From Bondarzewia mesenterica (taxonomy: Eukaryota > Basidiomycota > Agaricomycetes > Russulales > Bondarzewiaceae): a stretch of DNA of 64,000 bases. Under the pieces are notes generated by a model that ran no database searches, was not told where the DNA came from, and worked only from the letters and a program-made list of their open reading frames with translations. The translations under genes were made by a program, and so were the position numbers. Of this stretch, positions 34,639 through 50,094 are shown piece by piece; the stretch's first letter is position 1, and each line of letters begins with the position of its first letter. The stretch is from the NCBI GenBank assembly GCA_004802705.1, contig SGPL01000005.1:1-64000 (forward strand), given 5' to 3'.

Positions 34639-37108
34639 CTATGCCCGACAGCAAAACAAGCCCCACAAACCCTTCTTCTTCCCACCGCCATGACCGTCCA
34701 TGTCCTGTTCCCCGACCCTCGCCATTTGATCCCTGTCGTAGACTGCCATCCCATTCGCCCTCCCCTCCCTGGGCGTCGACGAGCCATCGCGCAACTCCCC
34801 AACCTTTTTCCCATGTGCCGCGCTCTGACTCCCATAGAGGAAAGAGTCCGATGTACCGTTCCCATTCCCGTTCCCATTCCCGTTCCCGTTCCCGGGCGCC
34901 AATGCCGCGCTAGATCCTCCATTCGTCCCATTCGGCAGACCAGTGTTTCCTGGCGGCGCGCCGGCAGCTGCGTACGGCCCGTTGGCAGGTCGGTAAGCCG
35001 TAGGGCTGGGAGTCGCGGCGTATGGGTGTGGGGCCGAGAGAGAATTGGGCTCTCCACGGGCGACCTGAAGCTGACTTGCGCGTCGGCTCGTGGGTGCCAA
35101 GGGCTGCACACTCGCGTCCCGAACAGGGGTACGCGGATCTTGAGGCGTTGGTCGTCGACTCGAGCCCTTAAGGTGTGCAGAGGCGGGGCTGACGAGCAAT
35201 GGCAATTGATTGTTGTTGGCGTCTTGCAGAGCTTGGCGAGATGCGCGCCGGTGCTCTCTTGATCTGTGCTCGCGGTGAGGAGTCTGTGGGTTGCCTGCGT
35301 TCGCATGTGCTTGGGCAATAATGGTCGCTGAAGTCTGTGAAAAGTCATCAAGGTCGCGAACCAGTCACCGCGACTGAAAAAACACGTACATGACCGGCTT
35401 CCCAGCCCTTGCCGCTGTTTAACTGCATCCAATCGTAAACACCATCTTCTTGCTCTCCTACGTTCTTGAGAACTTTAGTGAACAAATCTCGCAAGAGTCG
35501 TAGTCCGGGTTTTCTTCAAAACCAAGTCTGCGGACGTAGGTCATGTAGATCTGGAACTCTTCTATGAAAGGTCACAAAAGAAGTCAGAGGGTGTCACAGC
35601 ATGTCATATTTGATCGGACATGAACTACCTGGGAAGCCCTCACAGAGCTCCACAATAGGAGTGCTCTGCTTCTTCTCCCCGATCTTTTCGTACTTCTGTT
35701 TGTTGGTAGCCGCTCGCAAGCCCTGCCACGGGAGTCCACCGCGAAGGAAGTACATGAACACATGCCCGAGAGACTCGAGGTCGTCTCGCCGCGACTGCTC
35801 GCGGCCCAGGTGAGTGTTGATCGACATATAACGCGCTGTTCCGGAGAGTGACTTCCGTTCCCGGTAAGGAATATGCACTTTCGTTTTTGGATCACGGTAG
35901 TGCTTTGCCATACCAAAGTCTGTGCCCGAGTAAACATTACGTCAGTGACCGACCAATGATTAAACGAACAAGAGAGGGAAAGAAAAGACGCGCTCCAGCC
36001 TCCCTTCCTGCACGTTTAGGGTCAATGAAATCACCACAGAATTGGTGCGTGTGTTGTCACACGTAAGTGATCGCACGACAGCTGGAACGGCACACAAAGG
36101 CCGTCGCGGCTAGTGATGCAACCAATGGAAGTGGAAAGCCAGGAACAGCGGCGCTACACCCTGTCAAAGCAAAAATATTCGGTAGGCGAGCTGACCAATT
36201 ACGTGAATTGTGTTTGCGTTCTTGGTCCCCGGAACGCCAATCAAAAAATTGTCTGGTTTGATGTCACGGTAGATAAGGGACTTGTCATGGATGGCTTGGA
36301 CGCGTGTGACCTGAAGAGAGAAGACGAAATCAGCTGCGGTAGAGGTGCGCAGGAGGAGAACAATTAAACAGAATTAAGTGCGCGCTCGGGTGACAAACTG
36401 TATCGCTCTTTGCGTCCAGACTCAACGAGCTAACATATTGAGCCATTAGCTAGTGGTAGCAAAGACCCACCATTTGCTTCGCAGCCATACAAACTGTCTT
36501 AATGGAGAACTTGCGCCCGCACATGTCGAAAAGGTCTTCAAGATTTGGACCTAGAAGATCGAGGGCGAGGACATTGTGCAAGCCTTCTTGACCAAAGTGA
36601 TGGACTTGTGGGACACCAGCTATTCGAGGAAAACGACATGACAAGAGCCGACGAAATTGATGCCATGTCGGACAAGCCCGAAGACGGGATAATCAAAAAT
36701 GAGACAGGGGTTGGAATGAAGGGAGGGAATCAAAGACGTACGTGTGCCGTTCAGCGTCCTGTATGAGCGGTACTCATCGCGTAGCTGAGGGGCGTCCGAC
36801 TTGCGAGGTTCCTGGATTTTCGATAGCTCAGAGTACTGCAATGGCGACAGCGATGACAGGCAGCTCACAAATTTGATTGCAACGGGTTGACTAGTGATCA
36901 GGTTGGTGCCTACGAAGAATGACAAAAATTAATACCAATTCTATACAATACGACGACTACGAGGAAACACCGGCATACCTTCGAAGACGACACCAAAAGA
37001 GCCCTCTCCAATTTTCTTTCCCACACGAAAATGACCGCCCACGATGCCATTGGAAGTTGCAGTTTGGGAGGAGACGGATGAGGATGCTATGACATGGGGG
37101 GTCGTCAT
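34639..37108 (-). CDS. Casein kinase I, membrane-type (Yck/Cki-like), one frame break
   Basis: Serine/threonine kinase of the CK1 family. Exons: 37108-36979, 36909-36869, 36811-36742, 36619-36471, 36310-36196, 35919-35629, 35561-35390, 35334-34639. Kinase landmarks: glycine loop [14 protein letters not shown], catalytic Lys in [68 protein letters not shown] and [11 protein letters not shown]. The tail is Pro/Ser-rich with a GN-repeat and ends in [13 protein letters not shown]; a basic stretch plus a Cys pair suggests palmitoylation and plasma-membrane attachment, as in yeast Yck1/2. Exon 7 is 172 nt where 173 are needed: after NPDYD a base is missing (near 35494-35498), and restoring it gives the conserved [18 protein letters not shown]1 of this type is essential in yeast, so assembly error is likely. 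Confidence 0.92.
34853..34896 (-). repeat. Hexamer repeat encoding a Gly-Asn run in casein kinase I
   Basis: Alternating GTTCCC and ATTCCC hexamers on the plus strand encode about six Gly-Asn pairs in the disordered tail of the kinase. Likely variable in copy number. Confidence 0.8.
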
Positions 37109-37770
37109 TGGAAGGATGGGACAAGGCGAGAGGGCTGAGGAGAAGAGACAGGATTGAAGCTAGTGGGGACAAGTAGACAGTTAGACTGGGGTCCGAATAA
37201 TCCGAACGAGCGGAGTTCGAATGGCCCGTTTATGGGCCTCGTTGCTTCATGGTAATGTGCATGCTACTTCATACAAGAACCTTTCTTGTTCCTTTTGCTG
37301 TCGTTGTTCTTGGACTCGATCGTCCTGTGTGATCCGAAATGACTTTCCATTGGGCAACGCTGCAGCATTCACACCGTCCGGACGCAACCCCCCCCCGATA
37401 AAAAAAACGAAAAACTCTGTCCATGATCTGCGAGACCTAACTCGTACACGTATATCTCTATGCCTCAGTGCTTGACCGGAAACAAAAACTGACGCAGTGT
37501 TCGGATGAAGACAATGTTAGCTAGCATAAAAGTAATATTTATTTAAATGAGTTGCACAAACCCGTCCTGCATGGGACATAAATGCTGCCTTCGACTTGCC
37601 TGCGGTTTGCATGAATGCGTTCCGCAGCTCATGATCGTTTTTTTTTCTCAAATTTTGGTACTTAATAAACTTTTCTTTGGATCAAAATGAAAATCTTTCA
37701 ATCTACTGATAGGTGAAGGTTCCCTAGGACATAACATACATCATTCAAAAATCAGGATGTCACAAAGACA
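37109..37770. other. Casein kinase I promoter region
   Basis: About 660 bases between the kinase start and the tRNA, AT-rich from 37500 on. No supported coding region. Confidence 0.45.
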
Positions 37771-37863
37771 CGACACCAGCAGGATTCGAACCTGCGCGGG
37801 CGAAGCCCAACAGATAAGTCTAAAAGTTCGAATCTGTCGCCGTAACCACTTGGCTATGGTGTC
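37771..37863 (-). tRNA. tRNA-Ser (anticodon CGA) with an 11-nt intron
   Basis: On the minus strand the acceptor arms GACACCA and TGGTGTC pair perfectly, followed by a G discriminator as in serine tRNAs. The anticodon stem ACAGA/TCTGT encloses a TTCGAA loop with CGA at the anticodon position. Removing eleven bases directly after the base 3' of the anticodon leaves a seven-base loop and an 82-nt tRNA. A long variable arm (GGGC-TTCG-CCC type), the T arm GCAGG-TTCGAAT-CCTGC and a class II length all agree with serine. It reads UCG codons. Confidence 0.93.
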
Positions 37864-38329
37864 AATAGACGATACAAATATTTTTTAAGTATAACTTAAC
37901 TAAATGATGTAAGCAAAAAACTCGTGATCATATGAAACAAGCACGACTATGGATGCTAATCGCGACCACAACGGCCTTGAAGGAGAGGTACAGTAGACGA
38001 ACGGAAGGTACACAGCTTGTACTTAGTGGTGAGCTAGACCGCCCGAGGCTCGGAGCAGCGGATAATGGATGAAGAAGAAACTGTGTTAGCGGAGGAAAGC
38101 ACTGGGCTCGGAGGTCGAAAATCTCATTGCTAACTGGGGTCTGCAGGGGTCTGCTCACAAATCCGTCCCGATCTGTTGGTCGGCGCTTGGTCAAGTTGCT
38201 GTACATATTCCGACATTCTGTCACATTATAAACCACCTCCATCTCAAGTCCCTCTTCTTTAATAGCTTCCACATTCACATATTTGCGATTCCAAGTGTCC
38301 TCGACCAACTCTACCTCTTCATTCTGAGA
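37864..38329. promoter_or_regulatory. Region between the tRNA and the DsbA-like gene
   Basis: About 465 bases. A minus-strand frame of 126 codons (37928-38308) has no domain or splice support. It should hold the promoter of the plus-strand gene. Confidence 0.35.
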
Positions 38330-39529
38330 ATGGACACTCGCAAAGTAAAGTTGATTGTCCTATCTGACTTCGTACGCTCCTTGAGCTCGATCAATCACTA
38401 TGTGGATGCTAATGGTCCCGCGTTCCCCACCCCTTGTTTTCTAGTTATGCCCATGGTGTTACGTTGGATACCGCGAACTGCAGACTGCTATCTCGCAATG
38501 CGCCACGCTTCCTATAACTTTCGAGCTCGAGTACCGCCCGTTCATCTTGCACCCTGGCCTCACAGATGAGGGAATTGACAAACACGAATACCTCATGCGC
38601 AAGTTTGGGAAAGCCAAGACCGATTGTATAATGCAGATGGCGAAGACGAGAGGGGAAGCTGCTGGGATTAACTTGTGAGTGACAGCTATCCCCTTTCACG
38701 CCTCCTTTTACCAGGTCTTCTGGCTTGATGTGTCCGAGTTGTTTGTTCTGCCTGGGATTCACCGTTCGGTGACCTATACAGACAACGGCCGCATGCATCA
38801 GACCGAATAGTCTTCCGTCGTTCTACGTTCCTATCATTTCTTGTTCAGCCAAGTCTATATGACTGTCCGCTTTACTCATTGTCGTCTTCATAGTTCTTTT
38901 AGCGGCATAGTCAGCCAGTCGACGCGTGCGCATAGGCTCGTTATGAAAGCAATGGCAGTTGGCGGCTCGTCCGCCCAGCAAGCTCTTTTGCGACTTATAT
39001 TCAAGGCCTACATGGAGGAAGAGCAGGATATTGCTGATATTGATAATCTGTCGGAAATGGCAGAGTGTGCAGGGGTGATGTCCAAGAAAGAGGTAATTCT
39101 CAGTCATACTTTCGCTCTCTTAGTAAGGCCAGATCGGTCATAAGATAACGCTCACATCCCTTATGCCTGGCCTTACGAGTTGCTTGAGGTCGTGATCCCT
39201 CCTCCACTGAGCTGATTATGGAACCCCTTTTAGGCTGCAGAATTCTTGAAAGGTGTTGAGTGCCTGGCTGAGGTAGAACAACAAGTTACCGAGGCGCGCG
39301 CGAAGGGCGTCACTGGTGTACCGTTCACCATCATCGATGGGAAATGGGCTGTTAGTGGTGGACAAACTGCCGATGTGTTTGTCAAGGTGCGCTTCTCTGC
39401 CATTTATGTGCGTTTTTTCTCTGACTTCGCATCATTGTCTCGTGGTAGATTTTCAAAAAGCTGGCCCAGACACCTGACAGCTCTCCTTCCCATTCCGAAG
39501 CTCCTATCGCCGTGCCTACCGCAGCATAA
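38330..39529 (+). CDS. DsbA/FrnE-type thioredoxin-fold oxidoreductase
   Basis: Cytosolic protein of the DSBA-like (2-hydroxychromene-2-carboxylate isomerase/FrnE) thioredoxin-fold family. Exons: 38330-38371, 38445-38674, 38894-39092, 39234-39386, 39449-39529; all in phase, 234 aa, the usual size. A CxxC motif (LCPWCYVGYRE) sits right after the first beta strand (KVKLIVLSDF), and the helical insertion (LHPGLTDEGIDKHEYLMRKF, TRAHRLVMKAM, LIFKAYMEEEQDI) and the cis-Pro loop (GVTGVPFTIIDGKWAVSGGQ) are all present. The CPWC pair is split from the first strand by intron 1, whose phase fixes the start at 38330. Likely redox or glutathione-linked chemistry; substrate unknown. Confidence 0.93.
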
Positions 39530-40267
39530 CGTTTCCTCCGACACCACGCCTCCATACGTGTTCTGGGCGCCCTGATATTCCGGATGTGACTTTTCACTTT
39601 GTATATCAATCCACTTTTCTTTTTTCTTCTCATTCATTTCATCCATACGTTCTCCGTCATCTACCTCCCGGAATGCGCCTTTGATTGGTTTTACTCTTGC
39701 CGTCCCGTCATTATCACTGTCTTTTTAAGTCGCTGTCTACTATTTTCTATACACAACTCTGTGGATATGTCTACATATTTAGTTGGATGGTCGTATTGTG
39801 CATATGCGTGTGCAACACATTTTGCGGACGCATTAGCTTCCAGTTCTGATGAAAGCAAGGACACGACAGGCAATGTCGAACCAGTAGTTCATGCATCAAC
39901 GCGTGCTCGCTGCACTGTTCATGCAAATCAATAATTTTGCAGGACAGCATGTATGTGCATGCTATACAATGGTCACCGGTCAATACATACTGCTGATCCA
40001 GACTGCAAGGCTTCGGCCCGGAGTTGAAACGGATTTGCAGACTCAACGAGTATGACTAACAAATTTTTGAGCGCAGTTCTTCGTGACGTCAGAAGACCCG
40101 GGCTCTGCGCCGCTCCCAGTCATCGAACAGCCGCGAAACATGGCCGGTCCCAATGAAAAACGGTGTCGGCACACGACCCTCGCTTTTTTACATCTAAACT
40201 CCCACAATCATCCTCCAAGCCGTGTATAATAGTGCTGAGCAGACCATCATACCTCCGTGCAGAACAT
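39530..40267. other. Spacer and promoter of the Sfk1-like gene
   Basis: About 740 bases between two plus-strand genes; T-rich 3' flank near 39600. No supported coding region. Confidence 0.45.
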
Positions 40268-41268
40268 ATGGCCCTCTTCCCTCACAAACACCGTCATTGG
40301 GCATACGTTTGGATTCCTCTGTTTGGCGCTTTTATTTGGTGTGGTGCGTGTTTTCACCCATTCCCCCCGACATGGCATGTTTCTTAAACCGCATGATTTT
40401 GCTTTTGCGTCCATTTAGGAACACTGGTTGCCATGATTTCAACCTGGGCTGGTCAGGGAAAACCTATATATTCCTCTGAAGATGGGACAATACCGTATAT
40501 ATCAGACATTGGGGCGGATATTTTAAAGCCTCTTTTCATCGTGAGTTGTAGTATAACTGCAGTCTCTTTCGTCCTGTCGCTTTCAGTGGAGCGGTTATTG
40601 CGGCATACGGGGAGGTACGTCTTGGTACACAAGTCTCTGAACATCATCGTTCAAAAATTTTCTTGCACATTGGTAGGCTTCATCGCGACATGCGCAAGCG
40701 CGAAACTGTATTTTCTTATCTATCCATCCTTGGCTCCGTGATTGGCGGCGCCGGGCTCATTTTGCTGTCCATCTTCGACACGAAACGTCATACTTCTCTT
40801 CACCGAGCATTCTTACTCGTCTTCATTGTGGGCGTTGCGCTCAGTGCTATCTTCAGTATTGTTGAAGTACGTCTTATCCATTCCTTTGTGAAGTGTCTCG
40901 CGCTGAGGAAGTCATGTTGTATCAGTTCCGATGGATAAGCAGAAGCTATGCTCAAGAGAAACAACTCAAAATAGCCTACATAGCCAAGGCTGTTATCGCT
41001 TTCCTCCTCATTGTACTCGCCATCGCTTTTGGTATCACCCTCTATAATAATAACAATGCAGGCGGTACGTCTTCTCGCCTTGAACGTTATCCTCCGCGGC
41101 TGCTGATTCATTCTCGTAGCTATTTTGGAGTGGATCATCGCATTTGGGTTTACGTTCTATCTGCTCTCGTTCGCGTACGACTTGCGTCTGTCCAAGAACA
41201 GGCACAATGGCGAGTTCTCTAAGGAGAGATTGACGACGGCACACCAGACGGAGATGAGCCATGTTTGA
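40268..41268 (+). CDS. Frag1/DRAM/Sfk1 family membrane protein
   Basis: Multi-pass membrane protein of the Frag1/DRAM/Sfk1 family; yeast Sfk1 acts in PI4P signalling and lipid asymmetry at the plasma membrane. Exons: 40268-40343, 40419-40614, 40677-40866, 40926-41064, 41120-41268, in phase, 249 aa. It begins MALFPHKHRHWAYVWIPLFG, followed by a luminal segment (TWAGQGKPIYSSEDGTIPYI) and about five further hydrophobic segments (LKPLFIVSCSITAVSFVLSL, YLSILGSVIGGAGLILLSIF, AFLLVFIVGVALSAIFSIV, AVIAFLLIVLAIAFGITLY, EWIIAFGFTFYLLSFAY), ending in a basic cytosolic tail. Six membrane segments match the family. No disruption. Confidence 0.88.
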
Positions 41269-42053
41269 GCGTGCGCCCGCACGCGTTTGAAAACGATCTG
41301 CTATGAACGTCACACTGCATGAAGCAAATGCTTGTACCGGTACTCATTGATTTACTTTTCACGATTGCTGGCGGACTTACTATCCAACTGGAATACAGTA
41401 CTTAACCAGATAATGTGTATTCATAATCTCTTGCTTGATGAGTCGGCGCGCTCCAGATTCGGACATTCGCAACTTGGCCGGAGGCGATACTGACGGTGGT
41501 GGCTACTCAGTACTCCACATCGACATGACAAACAAGATTTGTGAGGCAGCCCTTGCCTTGCTACAGGGATACCGGCAATATTTCTTGGTGGTGCCGGACG
41601 GACAGCGTTCCGCGGTTGAACATCATGGGACAGCATCGACTCCGCTGTATACAGGATCCGAGTGTATGTACCTTTCCTAGGACTCCAAAGAGCTCCAAAG
41701 GCCGCTTGAAGCTGTGAATGAGAGTGGAAAAAGGAGAAGAAGGTGTGGGGCTTCAGGTAATTGGAGGCATTGTTCATTTTTTCAGCGCTCTTCAGCTTCA
41801 GGTGATCTTATGAAGAACATCGAAATTCAGATTGCACTAGGAAGTTGTATGAGTCCGTAAGGAGAGCAGTTTGGGGCCAAGACGAATTGGTCCGCGCAGA
41901 GCACCGCCACATTGAACCTGACTATTCCCAAATGTGGTGAACAAGCGGTGACGACGTAACGTAGAAAAACAAGGATGGAGTTTCTCCACATTGTTCCATC
42001 AATTTTACTAGGTAGGCCCTCTTTTCCCATCATTGTATCCCCATCGCGCTGGC
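41269..42053. promoter_or_regulatory. Upstream region of the C2-domain gene
   Basis: About 785 bases. Short frames at 41421-41777 have no support. Probable promoter of the plus-strand gene. Confidence 0.4.
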
Positions 42054-43757
42054 ATGTCGAAGGAGAACATCTTGGGCACTCTCGTCGTCGTCGTTCTCAA
42101 GGCGCAGAATCTGAACGATAACCACACATTCTACAAGCAAGATCCCTACGTCCGCGTCTCGCTGAGCGGCGCGGACAAGAAGACTGACGTCGATCCAAAG
42201 GGGGGACAACACCCTGTCTGGGATTCAGAAATGCGGTTCCCAGTATCCAAAGATGCGTCGGTCAAGAATAGGAGCTTGGAGGTTTCTTGCTGGTCCGAAG
42301 AGAAGAAAGACGACCAGCTGCTCGGAGAGGGCAAGGTAGATATCAGCGCGACATTGCAGTCGGGGGAGTTCGATGGTGAGTAGGCAATGAAAGTTTTGTT
42401 ATAGCACGCCGACTTATTCTGGTATCGTGTGTTTTCAGACTGGGTACCGCTGTCGATAAATGGCGTACAGCGTGGCGAAGTTTATCTCGAAATGACATTT
42501 TTCGCTGCTGGTCCTGCTCCCCTTAACCGTCGCCCATCTAAATTTAAACCTAGCGAACGCCTTTCAAGGCCTGACCAGCCTACATATACCCACCAGAGAC
42601 TACAGCCTTCATCCACGAAACCTTCCCCTCATAGCTCCCCTAACCTTCAACCCCGTCCTCACCAAACCTCACCACCAAGCCAACATCTCGCTCTTCCTAA
42701 CTCTCGCACCCCATCTCGTTCGCCTCATGCTAAGGCTTCTGAGCTGCCTCTGCCTCCACTGCCGGATGACGCTGGGCAGAAACCGAAGGTTGTCCCTTCT
42801 ATCTTGCGCCCTGGACCACAACGCGCCCCACAATCATTGTCTGAGACTCTTCCTGTACCTGCAGAGGTGCCCACTCATACCCGATATCCAGAACTGCCTG
42901 CGTCACCTCCTGTTGCTGGTGGCTATTCACCGCCCTCCACGGTTGGGAGTCCCCCGTACCCCGCTCATTTAACGCCAACGTATCAAAGCTTTCCCCCCGC
43001 CGCTAACCAGCGCCCTGCCTCGTATCACTCATATGACACACCGCCATTACCGCAACCACCTCATGCACATCGGCATGCACAATCTGTCAGCTTTCAATCT
43101 CCGGCACAATCATCGTATGCCCCGTCATTTGCGACGAACCCTCAAGCACCGCTTGCTCCCAATTACGCCTCACATCCTGGACCTAACTACGCCTCCCGGC
43201 CTACAACTACTTATTATCCGCCCGCATCAAATGGAGCACCTGCTGCGCCTTCGTACACTTCGCCCTCGAGTTATAATCCACCGAGTGTACAGCCGCCTGC
43301 AATTTATCCGTCTGCTTCGTTCTCCTTCCCGATACCCCAGATGCGAGACTATCCCAGTCACTCCTACCACCAAGGACAACCGCCGCTACCGCCATCAGAT
43401 GCGGCCAACGACCTTCCGGACCCTTACCTCCAGCAGCGGTACCAAACCCCGCTTCCCCTCCCTCCGTCTCCACCTCTGGCAAGCACCACGCCGCATCTCG
43501 GCATGCCCGAATCCGTCCACGCTCATTCTCCCGGGATACCGCAGCCCGTGCACACTCCCGCTCCCGAGCCGACCGCAGAGGAGATCGTGGAGAGGAGGCG
43601 GAGAGAGCAGCGGGAGCAGGAGGAGCGGGATGCGGAGTTAGCGAGGAAATTGGATCTCGAGCTGAATCTGGGCGCCGGCCAGCCGACGCCTGCTGTTACT
43701 TCGCCTTCAGAGCATAGAAGAAGTCAGATCGGAGTAGGGATGCCTGGGGCATGGTAG
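42054..43757 (+). CDS. C2-domain protein with a long Pro-rich tail (Inn1/Fic1-like)
   Basis: Two exons, 42054-42375 and 42439-43757, 546 aa. The N-terminal 130 residues form a C2 domain: LGTLVVVVLKAQNLNDNHTF, DPYVRVSLSGADKKTDV, GQHPVWDSEMRFPV, LLGEGKVDISA, DWVPLSINGVQRGEVYLEMTF. Then come about 370 residues of Pro/Ser/Tyr-rich disordered sequence with many PxxP motifs that could bind SH3 domains, and a charged C-terminal helix (AEEIVERRRREQREQEERDA). Yeast Inn1 and fission-yeast Fic1, which act at the cytokinetic ring, have this layout; assignment to that role is inference from architecture. The usual Ca-binding Asp residues are only partly present. Confidence 0.88.
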
Positions 43758-44205
43758 GACTCATATTCAGTTCCGTGTGTTTTGAGGTGAGTATGGCGGC
43801 GAGCGATTGGGATATCGTGTTTATTGTTTTATTTATCGCGCAGTCGCTATCTGGCTAACGGTTCCGTTGCTGATTTGACATGTTCATGAACCAAGGGTTA
43901 TTTATTGCGGCAATATTTGTTGGCGGCAATGGAAAGATTTTGATGTATCGTGGAAGGACGAGGAGGCGAGTCAAAACTTATGATGAAAGGTGCAAGTACG
44001 AACGTAACAAGTTGGACGGAACCAAAACGAAACGACAGGACCTTCCTAATTTGGATGCGCTCGTGTCTCGGCTCAATATGACATGTAACGCGTATCACAT
44101 CTATGTTGATAAGGTTGATAAGACTTGTTCCCAACGGAAACAGAACTATTGTAAACTTCGACAAGAAATAGTGGTGGCCTGTTGCCTCGAAGGCAATAGC
44201 CAGGC
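43758..44205. other. Spacer and RPC1 promoter region
   Basis: About 450 bases between two plus-strand genes; no supported coding region. Confidence 0.45.
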
Positions 44206-49782
<5,577 letters not shown>

Positions 49783-50094
49783 TTCTCTCCCATGTGGTCT
49801 GATTGTTTTATACTAAGGAGTTGGGTGATTGACCTAGAGAGTGAGGACAATACAACATGGAGCTCAGTCGACCATCTAAAACTACACGTTTCCTTACTGG
49901 GTCTTATGCGACTTGTGCTGCTTGTGCAAGTCGTTTGCGTGGTCAAGTACAATACCAATTTACACTAGTAAGGCTAAGAGAAGAGTGGGAATCGAGATTG
50001 CAGCATCGTGTTTCATTAAGGGTAGAAACCACAAAGACAAAATTGGGCCAAACCCACTTCAATAGTATCACGTCAAAACATCCCTCCGCGTTCC
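49783..50094. other. Convergent 3' spacer
   Basis: About 310 bases between the RPC1 stop and the end of the minus-strand gene. No coding signal. Confidence 0.5.

Noticed and set aside
34618..35262. 214-codon plus-strand open frame
   Set aside because: It is the antisense shadow of the casein kinase I C-terminal exon, whose own frame is conserved in kind (Cys-Cys tail).
43033..43641. 202-codon plus-strand frame inside the C2-domain gene
   Set aside because: Shadow of the Pro-rich tail in another frame; His/Arg composition reflects the codons of the real frame.
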